Positions 11,632 to 22,409 of a DNA stretch of 64,000 nucleotides are shown here, piece after piece. The translations under genes were made by a program, and so were the position numbers. The notes under the pieces are model-generated. The model made no database searches, had not been told where the DNA came from, and saw only the letters and a list, made by a program, of their open reading frames with translations. Numbering within the stretch: the first letter of the stretch is position 1; each line of letters opens with the position of its first letter. This DNA is from Notolepis coatsorum (lineage: Eukaryota; Chordata; Actinopteri; Aulopiformes; Paralepididae), in the NCBI GenBank assembly GCA_963971535.1, contig OZ020589.1, forward strand, positions 73,645,245-73,709,244, written 5' to 3'.

Positions 11632-12930
11632 TGTATTCCAGAATATTCCAGTAAAGGGCGATTATCACAGAATCTTTATATTTTCCTGAAACTTAAAAAA
11701 AAACAGACATGAACCATTAAAAAACAATCTGTTTCGACAATGTTGACTGCAAACAAGTCATTGATAAGCGACGGCCAGATTTGACACACAGCCATAATTT
11801 AAGCCATAATTTAAGACATCGTTTATGCGTTTGCAAATATGAGAGCTCTATCATTGAAGTGGGTGGTGGCAAGGAAGCACTAAATCGTGCACGAGCTCCG
11901 GCATTGAAAGTGTTAAGGGAAACAAATACTCCAGCAAGAAATTGTTCACCCAGTCCCGTGTAGCTCAATGGCTAGAACATGGCACTAGGACTGACAGGGT
12001 AATCCCTTATCCCACTAGTGGGAACATGCATGAAAATAACAAAACAAACAAGGTAGCAAAAGCGCCCAACTTAGTGTTGCACTTTGTTTAGATTTTGTAT
12101 TTGTGTCTGATCAGATGTGTGGATTGGAGATGAGTGGGAGATAGGGAATGGGTTGCTATTGCTGGCCAAACCTAAGGCTCTGTCAAAAGAGGTCTGGAGA
12201 AATTCACAGTATGTTAGGCTACTGCATAGGTATTATATTGTAGCTTGATTGCATTACATATTGTACCTTTAAGGTTTTCATTCCAGTGTCAGGTATAGCA
12301 AATGACTGGTCGTACAAATTGAGCCAATCATAAACACTGTTCAATAGAAAGACCATTTGGCTATGTGCAATAATGTGTATGTCGCTCTCTCTCACACACA
12401 CAGAAAAGCAGCTGTGCAATTGAGTTGTTATTTCAGATTCCAGGGATAGACCATTATAAATTCAGCAAGACAATAGTCACACAGTCACTATTCAAGCTGC
12501 TAACGTTAGTGCAAAGCAGCTGCCCATTTTACCCTGACTACTCAGTTGACAAGCTGTATCAGCACAGTGCACTACTTTAGTACTTCAGATGATTGACCCA
12601 ATGGTGCCGTGTCTAGCTAAGATTACGTTAAAGAATGTTTGGTTACATCACTTGTTAAATTAGGATGTAAGCTAATATGTTGACAACATGGCTAACTTAC
12701 TGGTGGCAATGCATAGTCACTGACTGCACGTCCAAAGAACATTAATTCAAATCTGTTGCACACAAAGTCACTGTTGAAAATAGTACACAATAAACTTGTC
12801 AGAAATCGCAATGCATGTCAAAACTCAGCACACATCCAGTGCATCGAGCTTTAGCTGCAGTAGCTTAGCTGCTAACGCGAGCAAAACAAACGCTTCCTAG
12901 CTAATTTAAAAACTGGGTGGACTGAAGGCT
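11632..12930. other. No recognised gene; possible intron of the minus-strand gene; tRNA-like relic
   Basis: If the exon at 12936-13113 is real, this is the start of its first intron. Around 11953-12020 the sequence TAGCTCAATGGCTAGAAC resembles a tRNA-type A box, but the B box has decayed, so I treat it as a SINE relic rather than a tRNA gene. No other exon is recognised. Confidence 0.4.
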
Positions 12931-12935
12931 CTCAC

Positions 12936-13113
12936 CGGAGAGCTTGCTTTTCTTTCCCTTTCTGCTGCCATTTTTGTCGTAGAACCCAGGCGTCTCCGTC
13001 AATTCAGACTTCTCCGTGTTCTTCTCTGATTTGACAGCTGTTGTTTCCCTCTCCTTGTCCTCTTTCTCGGGTTCTTTATCCTCTCCCAACCCCGCCGATA
13101 GCGAGTCCGCCAT
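12936..13113 (-). CDS. Probable first coding exon of an unidentified host gene
   Basis: On the minus strand an ATG at 13113-13111 in a strong context (GAAGATGGCGG) opens a 59-codon frame. It ends at a consensus splice donor, CTCTCCG|GTGAGAG, with the GT at 12935-12934. The peptide begins MADSLSAGLGEDKEPEKEDK and is acidic and lysine-rich, with no predicted domain; a GFYDKNGSRKGKKSKLS stretch precedes the splice site. I do not recognise the protein. The exon ends in phase 1 and would splice to exons left of 12930 or outside the window. A TSD-flanked MITE lies about 100 bp upstream of the ATG. An open frame extends upstream, but the ATG with the better context was chosen. Confidence 0.5.
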
Positions 13114-13213
13114 CTTCGCCTCTGTCAGCTGGGAAATCGTGACGTCCCCAAAGATACCGTAGAAGGCATGATGCGTCACACTCACAGCGCTCGACCACGC
13201 ATTATTTTTCAAC

Positions 13214-13942
13214 AGGCTTGTTCAAGATGGGATAGGCGGACGCAGATCTGCGCAGGTTTTACTACGGCCTCGCCAAGCGCGTTGCATGACGGTTAGAATG
13301 TTGTCCGATTTGCTCTGAAAATCTGACTAGGCGAGGCGCGGAACTCCCGCGGGAGCGAGCCGCGCGCAGCATTCAGAGCGAGGCTCCACAGTACCTCTCA
13401 GCCGGCTGCTCCCGGCTGGGAAGCGACTTGCTACGGTCGCGCAAAGCGCCTATTGGCTCAGAAAAGTTGTCAGTCACCAGCCATGTGACAGCCAGGGAGT
13501 TATGAGACGTTTGATTGATTGAAAACTTTATTATGTTATGCGTTATCACTTATCAACTTATCATCATATCATCATGATAAACTTCAAGCTGTCAGACACA
13601 CACACAAATACAGCAGTGTGTTGTGTGTGCGTGCGGCCAGGAGCGCGCAACAAGATGGTATACATTATGGTATATGAATAGTATACTATATTCCACTGTA
13701 GCAGTATATGGTGTGCTGTACATTTGAATCTGATCTAATTTTGCACACGGCCATCGCATTATAATGAGCTGGACAGGTGTGTAATGTGTGTGTGGTGACG
13801 TGAAAGCGTATCTGCCGCGCGAGACTAGGCGAGGGGCTCTCGTGAAATCGGCAGTGTCCGCCCTCTTAACTCCTCCCCCGGCTTCACTCGGCTACTCTCG
13901 TCTACTAGTCGAGGCAAACCCAAATCCATCTTGAACAAGCCT
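13214..13942. mobile_element. MITE with 17-bp inverted ends (Harbinger-like by TSD size)
   Basis: The ends AGGCTTGTTCAAGATGG (13214-13230) and its exact reverse complement (13926-13942) are flanked by AAC on both sides (13211-13213 and 13943-13945). A 3-bp TSD is typical of PIF/Harbinger elements, but the assignment is tentative. It sits in the probable promoter or 5' UTR of the minus-strand gene that starts at 13113. Confidence 0.7.
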
Positions 13943-14071
13943 AACGTCACAGGCTCTGGTTCTGCTCTTTAGATTTAAAGTGTAACACTATGTGCTTGTA
14001 TTTTGCAAGGAGCGTATTGTAATTTAAAATAATAATTATATATATATATACAACAACTTTATTAAATATGA

Positions 14072-15313
14072 TTGCAGGTTGAAAAAACCCTCAGCACGGA
14101 ACTAGGCAAAATCTGCATATGGCTCGCTGATAACAAACTATCATTACACATGGGCAAAACAGAGTCCATTCTCTTCGGTTCAAATAACAAACTCAGCAAG
14201 ACCGACGGATTCTCAGTTACAGTGGGTGACAATATTGTCACAAGGAAAGACGAAATTACCTACCTGGGTTCCATCCTAGAGGCAAATCTTTCCTGTGACA
14301 AAATGGCATCCAATGTAATAAAAAAAGTCAACCAACGAACTAGATTCTTGTACCGGATCTCCTCTCTGGTAAACAAGAATACCCTGAAGACTCTGGCAGG
14401 AGCACTCATTCAAGGGTACTATGACTATGCGTGCACCTCATGGTACCAAAGCACCTCAAAGGCGCTTAAAACAAAATTACAAACATCACAAAACAAACTG
14501 GTCAGACTACTACTTGACCTGAACCCCAGAACCCACCTCACCCCTGCCCACTTTGCCAACCTAGGATGGCTTAGAGTAGACGACAGAGTACAGCAACTTG
14601 CAATGGGCCTGGTCTACAAGATACACTATACGACCGGGGTGCCCATGTACATGTCAAAATACTTCCCAAAGGTCAGTGAATACCACAACCACTACACCAG
14701 AGGAAGCTCAACAAATCATGTTAAACCCAGATTCGGCTCAAACAAGGGACTAAACACGTTTCGCAATTATGCCACAACAATGTGGAACGCCCTACCCAAA
14801 GCTGTAAAGGAATGTGAATCCCTGCCCACATTCAAAACCGCTCTTAAAGAGCACCTACGGGAGGCTGCAATTCGAAACTGGCCACCGTAAATGCCCAAAA
14901 CCCCCACCACCTCCTAATAGACAGTCTCCTCACCACCGCATGTATATATTCCCTCCCCGCCGTATGTATATTTCCCTCCCACCCACCCACCCCCTCCTAA
15001 TGTACAGTTCCCTCCCCATCATATGTATATACTCTGTCAGGATCTAGGGGTAACAGTACTGTATATTTGAATACCGTTATGTCACAAATGTATCAGTACT
15101 AAATACCTATATGTCCCTATGCCATAAATGTCATGTATGTTGTGTATGTCATAAATGTCTATATGAATTGAAAATGGGGGACCCTGATGGAAACAAGACA
15201 AACGTCTTTCTCAGGTCTGCATCCCCTTAACAATTGTATGTATTGAGCCGTACTGTATTGTACCCATTCTGCAATCTGTTAAATAAAGTTTTCATTCATT
15301 CATTCATTCATTG
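14072..15313 (+). mobile_element. 5'-truncated CR1/L2-like LINE (LINE A), RT 3' part and tail
   Basis: The segment begins at the RT thumb region ([20 protein letters not shown]) and keeps an open frame of 272 codons to 14890. It ends in the LINE A 3' UTR with a TAAATAAAG signal and a short (ATTC)n tail at about 15291-15313. The frame is co-linear with the intact copy at 61741-64000 and differs by scattered substitutions. The sequence upstream of about 14076 is unrelated, so this is a truncated insertion. Confidence 0.85.
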
Positions 15314-15513
15314 TTGTAATCGAGTTGCTTTCGATATTACTTCTTAAATGTGTTCTTCAAAGTACAAAGTACAACCCAAAGCACATGAGCCTACATGACA
15401 TGATACACGTGAAAACAAATTGAAACGTTTAAACATATAACCCCAGAAAATATTTGTTCCGTCATAAAATACAACTACCAAGTACCAAAGAGAATGTGTG
15501 TGAGAATGTCCAT

Positions 15514-15606
15514 TTGATTTAGGTGTGCCAGTGGACAGTGCATTGACAATAGTCAATAGTATTGTTAATGTATTGTTAATGGTGGCCACTGGCACACCTA
15601 AATCAA
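15514..15606. repeat. Short hairpin-forming inverted repeat
   Basis: GATTTAGGTGTGCCAGTGG at the left is perfectly complementary to CCACTGGCACACCTAAATC at the right. Inside the stem, CATTGACAATA can pair with TATTGTTAATG, so the transcript could fold into a long hairpin. It may be a tiny MITE or a microRNA-like hairpin; no known microRNA seed is recognised. Confidence 0.55.
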
Positions 15607-15842
15607 GCAGTACCATTATTAATGTTATTAGCTGTGGCTGTGTTTAACCTGCTATGGCAGGTCTGAAAAAGGCCCATTAGATTCCATTGCTTTGACAAGA
15701 ATGAGAATGCATGTTAGTGGAATTATTTGTTCTTTGAATTATTTGGATATTTTTCCCTTTAAGATGTGTCAGATAATGTTGTTTATTCTGATAGCTTCAT
15801 TTGATCAGACTCAGTGCCTTATGTCATGAATGCGAGAGCTAT

Positions 15843-15844
<2 letters not shown>

Positions 15845-15920
<76 letters not shown>
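15845..15920. repeat. (TG)n microsatellite, about 38 units
   Basis: Uninterrupted TG dinucleotides. Confidence 0.95.
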
Positions 15921-15924
<4 letters not shown>

Positions 15925-16643
15925 TACTGTTGCGTGCAATGCTTTGTGATTTGGTGGAAGCCTTTCAACTGCATTAGACAATGCAGGGTGTTATACACAA
16001 GAGACGACAGTAAGACAACTCATGGTGTATTATAGCCTTTATTTTCAGATGGGCCACTAAGTTGGAAACACACAAATACGCAGAAATACTGTAAGTTCTC
16101 AGTTTCCCCTCAAATCACACAGCTCACGTCTGGATTCTAATCTCCCATTGACTTTGCATTGCAGTGAAAGAAGGGGAGGCCTCCCAGGTACATGAGCAGC
16201 TCATGTGACCTGACCCGGATTTCTGCTCTGGAACAGAGTCAAACTTTCTGCTTATAATCCTACTTCTCCATGGTAATAAAATATATATTTCAGAGTTGAA
16301 AATCTGCAGTATTTCGGTCAAATTACCTTTGTCAGGTAAGGTTGTCTGAGTTAATAAAATAAAACAAATAGCCTATAGTGATCTCCAAAATGTTTCAGAA
16401 TGTCCATTTATAATTTACAGTTTCAGTTTGATACATCACACTTGGATTTACGATGCAGTCTAATACAATGAAATTCAATACAGCCCATGCCAATGCAGAT
16501 ATCATATCATATCATTTAGCACCCTTTTTGTGTGTAGAACAGCAGGCCTTGTTAAATCAGGTGTGTTCTATTGAAGCAGCTTGTAGACTGATATGTAGGC
16601 TGCCCATACAATTTTGTTGTTCTCAGACAATAAAGTTCAATGT

Positions 16644-17662
16644 CTTCTTCTTCTTTTTCTTTCGGCTTTTCCCATCAGGGGTCGCCACAGCGGATCATCC
16701 GTTTCCATCTGTTTCTGTCATCTGCGTCGTCCTCCGTCACTCCCACTGCCTGCATGTCCTCCTTCACTGTGTCCATAAACCTCCTCTTGGGCCTTCCCCT
16801 CCTCCTCTTTCCTGGCAGCTCCATCTCCAGCATCCTCCTCCCGATGTACCCCACCTCCCTCCTCCGCACATGTCAGTCTTGCTTCTCTCACTTTCTGCCC
16901 GAACTGCTCAACATGGGCCGTTCCTCTGATGTAGACATTTTCGATTTTGTCCAACCTTGTTACTCCCAGAGAGAACCTTAACATCTTCATCTCTGCCACC
17001 TCCAGCTCCGCCACCTGCTTGTTGGTCAGCGCCACTGTTTCTAGACCATACTCAGACCTTTCCCTTTACTCTTGCTGGTATCCTTCTATCGCAGATCACC
17101 CCTGTCATCCTTCTCCACCCGCACCACCCGGCCTGCACTCTCTTCTTCACCTCCCTACCACAGTCCCCATTACTTTGGACTGTTGACCCCAAGTACTTAA
17201 ACTCGTCCACTTTTGGTACCTCTACTCCTTGCATCATCACCACCCCTCCGTCTTCCTTCCCATTCACACACATATACTCAGTCTTGCTTCTGCTCACCCT
17301 CATCCCCCTTCTCTCCAGTGCATGCCTCCACTTCTCCAGGTTCTCTTCCACCTGCTCCCTGCTCTCACTACAGATTGCGATGTCATCTGCGAACAGCATG
17401 GTCCACGGGGACTCCTGCCTGACCTCGTCTGTCAGCCTGTCCATCACTACTGCAAATAAGAAAGGACTGAGGGCCGACCCTTGGTGCAATCCTACCCCGA
17501 CCTTGAACCCTTCTGTCACTCCCACTGCACACCTCACCACAGTCGCACTGCCCTCATACATGTCCTGTACTACCCTCACAAACTTTTCAGCTACTCCTGA
17601 CTTTCTCATACAGTACCACACCTCCTCTCTTGGTACCCTGTCATACGCCTTCTCTAAAGTAA
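16644..17662 (-). mobile_element. RTE/Expander-like LINE, 5'-truncated, with 15-bp TSD
   Basis: The minus strand encodes the C-terminal half of a reverse transcriptase, with LFADDIAICSES (the catalytic FADD block), KVDEFKYLGSTVQSNGDCG and downstream RRGRPKRRFMD. It has a frame break between about 17052 and 17035. The exact duplication AATAAAGTTCAATGT lies at 16629-16643 and 17663-17677. The 3' end is a (GAA)n-type tail at 16644-16660. The clade name is from memory of similar fish elements. Confidence 0.82.
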
Positions 17663-18548
17663 AATAAAGTTCAATGTAATCTAATCAAATCTAATATTTG
17701 TGTGATACGACAAGTTTGTTTCTAAAGTCTATCATCTAATGAATTATTCATACATAAGAATGACAAATGCAGGGTGTTCTAGGAATAAGGTCAAGCAGTA
17801 GTCTGACCAGTCTGTTTTGTGATGTTTGTAATTTTGTTTTTAGCGCCTTTGAGGTGCTTTGGTACCATGAGGTGCAAGCATAGTCGTAGTACCCTTGAAT
17901 GAGTGCTCCTGCCAGAGTCTTCAGGGTATTCTTGTTTACCAGAGAGGAGATCCGGTACAATAATCGAGTTCGTTGGTTGACTTTTTTTATTACATTGGAT
18001 GCCATTTTGTCATGAAAGATTTTCCTCTAGGATGGAACCCAGGTATGTAATTTCTAGGGCTGTCCGTTTATCGCGTTAATTAGATTAATTAATTACACAG
18101 CAAATTATCGCGTTATGAAAATTAACTCAAAATTAATTACAAAAATAATTTTTTTTTCTCATTCATTCCATAAGAACGTAGAATACACATGTACAGACTT
18201 CTTTTTTAAATTTGTATGTTCTTGGTATCTGATTCTAGGGACATCTATGGATCTCAGGGAATGTATTCCCAGTGTCAGAAATACTGCGTCTGTTAGGCTT
18301 GAGTAAATTGTAATGAACCAAATGAGAATATCAATAAACATTTTTTTAATCTTTGACTGTGAATAACACTATGCTCAAATTGACCAGACCTGAAAAATAT
18401 AAGCAAATTAATAGATGGAAGATGATTAAACAGAAGGTTTTGTAGATACAGTACTGAATTCTGCCATCCGGACACATGCAATTTGAAATATGATTATAGA
18501 ATATAGAATATCAGGCATAAAATGGTTATGCGATTAAAATGAGATTAA

Positions 18549-20246
18549 GTTTCAAGTTTCAAGTTTCTTTAATAGTTGTCATACAGAAGTACAGAATACT
18601 TTTGTACAAAATGCTTCTTACTGTTGCGCTCCAGAGACTGTGCATGACAAGATAAGTATGAAATAAAACATAGTAAAAATTAGAAGGAAAAAAAGAGGTC
18701 ACAGTGTTCAGTTTAGACATATGTACAATGTTCGTAGACGTAGTTACCATACAATATACAATACTGTGCAGTGTACTAATATACAATACTATATAGTGCA
18801 AGGCATAAATGGACAAGGTGCAGTTTAGGTACAATTCACAGTAGGTGTACGAGTTGTAGTGCAAATCCTTTATCAATAAATATAAAGTGTAAGTGTGTTT
18901 GTGTGATCTAAAGTGTGGAGAGTGGGTGCTGCAGTGTGTTGTTTGTTTGAGTGAGTGTGTGTGTGCGTGTGGGTGTGTGTGCTGTGTGCATTTGATGGTT
19001 GTTGCATAGTGATTATTGTTCGTTTAGCGATTATTGTTCGTTTAGCAGCCTGATGGCCTGGGGATAGAAGCTCCTTCTGAGTCTTTCTGTGCTCGCCATA
19101 AGACTCCGGTATCGCTTGCCTGACGGCAGCAGTTCAAAGAGGCAGTTGTTCGGGTGGCTCGAGTCCTTAATAATTCTCTTAGCCTTCCCCTTGCACCGCT
19201 TGTTGTAAATGTTCTGGAGGGTGGGAAGCCCCCCTCTAATTGTGCGTTCGGCTGAACGTGTCACTCTTTGTAGTCTGCTACGGTCTTGTGCAGTGCTATT
19301 CCCAAACCAGGAGGTGATGTTGCCGGTCAGGATGCTCTCTATTGTACATGAGTAGAAGTTCCTAAGGATCTTCTGACTGACTTGGAACTTCCTTAGGCGC
19401 CTGAGGAAGTAGAGGCGTTGTCGTGCCTTCTTCACAACACTGTCAATGTGTGTGGTCCATGTCAAGTCCTCGGATATGTGGGCTCCGAGGTACTTGAAAC
19501 TGTTCACTCTCTCAACTGGTGCCCCGTCGATGCTGAGGGGGCTGTAGTCCTTGACCCCCGACCTCCTGAAGTCCACAATCATCTCTTTTGTTTTGCTGAC
19601 GTTCAGGGAGAGGCAGTTCTCCTGACACCACTGTGACAGGTTCTCTACCTCTTCCAGGTAGGCCCTTTCGTCGTTGGCAGAGATCAGGCCCACCACTACT
19701 GTGTCATCAGCAAATTTGATGATGGTGTTGTTGTTCCGCTGTGCTACGCAGTCATGTGTGTACAGGGAGTAGAGGAGGGGGCTCAGAACACAGCCCTGGG
19801 GGGCCCCTATGTTGAGCGTGATGGATGAGGAGGTGCAGTTGCCGGCTCTTACCACCTGGGGTCTGCCCGTCAGGAAGTCCAGGACCCACTGGCACAGGTC
19901 ATAGTTCAAGCCCAGGTCCCTGAGCTTGGCTATGAGTTTGGAGGGGACTATGGTATTGAATGCTGAGCTGTAGTCGATGAACAGCATTCTCACATAGTTC
20001 CCCTTCCTCTTGTCCAGATGTGATGCTGCTGTGTGCAGCACATGGGCTATGGCGTCCTCCGTGGACCTGTTGGGGCGATATGCAAATTGCAGAGGGTCCA
20101 GGTTGATGGGGAGGGAGGAACAGATGTAGCCCTTCACTAGCTTCTCAAAGCACTTCATGGCTATGGAGGTGAGGGCTACAGGGCGGTAGTCGTTGAGGCA
20201 AGCGGGCGTAGATTTTTTGGGTACAGGGATGATGGTGGACTTCTTC
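18549..20246 (-). mobile_element. Rex1/Babar-like LINE (LINE B), 5'-truncated
   Basis: The minus strand runs from the RT finger region ([20 protein letters not shown], just above 20159) to a 3' UTR ending in AAACTTG repeats. AGATTAA flanks both ends (18542-18548 and 20247-20253), a plausible TSD. It lies wholly inside the hAT at 18055-20323. Confidence 0.8.
19031..20158 (-). CDS. Reverse transcriptase C-terminal part of LINE B
   Basis: An open frame of 375 codons from an internal ATG; the RT frame continues upstream to 20245. Blocks in order are [12 protein letters not shown] (about residues 25-36), [15 protein letters not shown] (catalytic Asp of motif A), [15 protein letters not shown] and [13 protein letters not shown] (FADD, motif C), then [12 protein letters not shown] and [12 protein letters not shown]. 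These are typical of Rex1-type elements. The endonuclease is missing through 5' truncation, so autonomous movement is not possible. The frame is intact, which points to a fairly young copy. Confidence 0.82.
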   Translation of the reverse strand: MKCFEKLVKGYICSSLPINLDPLQFAYRPNRSTEDAIAHVLHTAASHLDKRKGNYVRMLFIDYSSAFNTIVPSKLIAKLRDLGLNYDLCQWVLDFLTGRPQVVRAGNCTSSSITLNIGAPQGCVLSPLLYSLYTHDCVAQRNNNTIIKFADDTVVVGLISANDERAYLEEVENLSQWCQENCLSLNVSKTKEMIVDFRRSGVKDYSPLSIDGAPVERVNSFKYLGAHISEDLTWTTHIDSVVKKARQRLYFLRRLRKFQVSQKILRNFYSCTIESILTGNITSWFGNSTAQDRSRLQRVTRSAERTIRGGLPTLQNIYNKRCKGKAKRIIKDSSHPNNCLFELLPSGKRYRSLMASTERLRRSFYPQAIRLLNEQ

Positions 20247-20856
20247 AGATTAATTAGATTAATTAATTAATTACAAATCCTGTAATTAATTAGATTAATT
20301 TGTTTAATCGCCTGACAGCACTAGTAATTTCATCTTTCCTTGTGACAATTTTTTAGGGTAGGGTACCGTTTACCTCCACCATCTGTTCTCAGGTAGGATT
20401 GCATCCAGCTCACTAATAGAGTATCAAAACCAATTGCTTTAAGCTTGTCAATCAGAATGGTGTGATTGACAGGCCTTTTGTAGGTCCAGCATGACCATGT
20501 TGCAGTATTTGTTCGCGTCCACCTCTTGTTTGATGTGGTCGTTCAAATAGAGAAGGCATGTGTCAGTGGAGTGGGATGTTCTGAAGCCAGATTGGAATTC
20601 ATAGATTCGATTTTTTTCCGCAAAGGTACTTTTCGACCTGTTCGTATACTATTTTTTCCATGACTTTCGAGATGGAGGTAAGAATAGAAACAGGGCACTA
20701 GTTGCCTGGGTCTAATTTGCTGCCCTTTTTGTGCAGGGGGTTTACTATCGCAATTTTGAAGTCTTTGGGTACGTGTCCCTGTTTTATGGAGAGGTTTATT
20801 ATGTGTGTGATGACTGGGGTGATGACACAGTACACACAGTTGTTTGATAGTGGAAG

Positions 20857-21112
20857 AAGGGAACGTCGTTCAACTCTCTGGAAATATAGCTTGAAACCAG
20901 AGCTATTTATTACCATAATGGTAATACATGCCATGGCGGTGCCTGATACCATTCAAATAAGACGATTTTACTCGTCACAACATGTGTAGTCTAACCACTC
21001 TGTCCAACGCGTCACAGTGCTTTTATTTTGAAAATCGCAGGGCAAATAGGGAGAAGCATGCAACTGCAGAGCCGCAGAGCCAGCGGCGCTCTCAGGTCCG
21101 GCGGTCGGAGAA
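20857..21112. other. Unassigned sequence with a short repeat shared with 39350-39410
   Basis: No gene is recognised. The stretch at about 21056-21110 (ATGCAACTGCAGAGCCGCAG onward) is the reverse complement of 39355-39405, which ties this flank to the inverted duplication. Confidence 0.5.
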
Positions 21113-21479
21113 GCGTTATTTTTTTTCCTAGCCGCATTTCTGGCAGACGCTCTCTGATTGGCCACTGACTGACGCTCTCTGATTGGGCACTGACATGTTT
21201 GCCCAATCGCGTGACAAGCTGTGTCTTTGCCAATTTCCGCGTCGAACAGCCTGCAAACTACCTGGCGTTCTATCGCCATGCTCTAAGACAAACTCTAACC
21301 GTAACCAACTTCGAAAGAGTGCCTAAGCTTAACCGTCGAAAGAACTTGCCGTCACGCTCTAAGACAAACTCTAACCTTAACCAACTTCGAAAGAGTGCCT
21401 AAGCTTAACAAATGTAGAAACAGGCGTCGGCCAATCAGAGAGCGTCTTGCCAGAAATGCGGTTAGGAAAAAAAATAACG
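21113..21479. repeat. Fold-back element with about 54-bp inverted arms
   Basis: CGTTATTTTTTTTCCTAGCC at 21113 onward pairs with the sequence ending GGAAAAAAAATAACG at 21479. The arms share GCATTTCTGGCA and ACGCTCTCTGATTGGCC. Between them a unit starting GCTCTAAGACAAACTC is repeated in tandem with a period of 76 bp (21280 and 21356). Confidence 0.65.
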
Positions 21480-21843
21480 CGTTTGAGAACAGGTGTTCTG
21501 CCAAATTCTGCTGCACACCAGAATCCGGCGGTCTGGAGACCGCTCAGCAGCGCCACCCGCCCAATGGCTGAATTGGAGTATTGCATTGTGCGGGCACAGC
21601 TATGAGATCCGCGCGAGGCCAGATATCTTGAATGAATGCGTTTATTTAAACTTGAATTAACAGATTGCAGAATGGGTACAGTACAGTAGAGCTCAATACA
21701 CACAATTGTTAAGGGGATGCAGACCAGAGAAAGACTTTCGTCTTGTTTACATCAGGGTCCCCCATTTTCAATTCATAATGACATTCATGACATACTCAAT
21801 ATACAGATATAAAAATCTAATCTAATCATCTAATCTAAACTAA

Positions 21844-22215
21844 TGTTGAGATCAGAGGCTCTGTGTAGGATTGTTAGTAACTGTCTAACTGTACATGTGG
21901 CTGTTTACACTAGTAACTGTTTACCTACATATATAATTGTCTCCACCAGTGACTGTCTAGTTGCATATATATCTGTTCCCACTAGAGGGCGCTCTAGGCG
22001 GAGCCACCAAGGTACTCCACCTTGTGGCGAGTATAAAAGCAAAGGGATACTCCCATTTCATTCTCTCCCCCAATGTCTCTCAGTGAGAGAAGAACATGTA
22101 TGTTACTGCTGCTTTTTCCATGTCAATAAAAAGAAACCACGCCAGTTCAGGCTCAAGATAGAAACCATGCCTCTTGACCACATTATTGTCGCCCTATAGC
22201 CGAATTCTGTTAACA
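21844..22215 (+). repeat. Copia 5' LTR
   Basis: It runs from TGTTGAGATCAG to CTGTTAACA. A TATA-like GTATAAAAGC lies at 22031-22040 and an AATAAA signal at 22125-22130, so the U3/R/U5 boundary probably falls between them. It holds a 36-bp segment (near 21925-21960) that is absent from the 3' LTR. Confidence 0.93.
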
Positions 22216-22229
22216 GGTTATGGGCCCAG
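22216..22229 (+). promoter_or_regulatory. Primer binding site for a half initiator-Met tRNA
   Basis: GGTTATGGGCCCAG follows the 5' LTR directly. It is complementary to the anticodon stem-loop of vertebrate initiator methionine tRNA (CTGGGCCCATAACC), not to the tRNA 3' end. Drosophila copia and yeast Ty5 are known to prime from a cleaved half tRNA in the same way. Confidence 0.85.
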
Positions 22230-22409
22230 ATAACGCCGGGGCGAAATAGTGGAGGTACTGTAGCAAGCTTAGCTGAAGTATAGGCTAGGATAGCGCCGGG
22301 AGCACCGCGTGGCTAGACGCTAGGCCAACAAGAGCGAAAGCTAAGCATACCATTAACGAAGAGGATGGGAAAACAAGAGAAGAGGCAAATGGCCGACATT
22401 CAATGGAAA

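Larger units (their letters stand above)
4330..11916. mobile_element. Outer TTAA-bounded (piggyBac-like) element enclosing a transposon nest
   Basis: The left end TTAACACTTTCAATGCC (4330-4346) is matched exactly in inverted orientation at 11900-11916. The identity extends outward by four bases (TCCC). Between them lie only other transposons plus a few hundred bases of unassigned sequence. I infer a short nonautonomous element later filled by insertions. The similar end TTAACACTTTGACTGCC at 8956 shows this terminus belongs to a family. Pairing of these two ends is an inference, because no empty copy is in the window. Confidence 0.6.
15314..16628. other. No gene seen; contains a hairpin and a (TG)n tract
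   Basis: Apart from the hairpin (15514-15606) and the microsatellite (15845-15920), I see no coding exon or transposon terminus in this interval. Confidence 0.45.
18055..20323. mobile_element. hAT element carrying a Rex1-like LINE
   Basis: It starts TAGGGCTGTCCGTTTA and ends AATCGCCTGACAGCACTA, flanked by the exact 8-bp TSD GTAATTTC (18047-18054 and 20324-20331). Subterminal TTAATTAATCTAATTAA motifs match the element at 48315-49113, so both belong to one family. Most of its length is the nested LINE B at 18549-20246. Confidence 0.88.
17762..20856 (-). pseudogene. Degenerate LINE A copy split by a hAT
   Basis: 17762-18046 encodes the RT thumb region ([14 protein letters not shown] onward). 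20332-20856 encodes RT palm pieces ([10 protein letters not shown], near 20700) with an internal deletion that removes the FADD region. The two parts are joined through the TSD GTAATTTC of the hAT at 18055-20323. Non-functional. Confidence 0.75.

Noticed and set aside
11953-12020. Functional tRNA gene
   Set aside because: Only an A-box-like motif is convincing; the B box and acceptor stem are not.
15814-16035. ORF through the (TG)n tract
   Set aside because: A dinucleotide repeat translated as alternating Cys and Val; not a gene.
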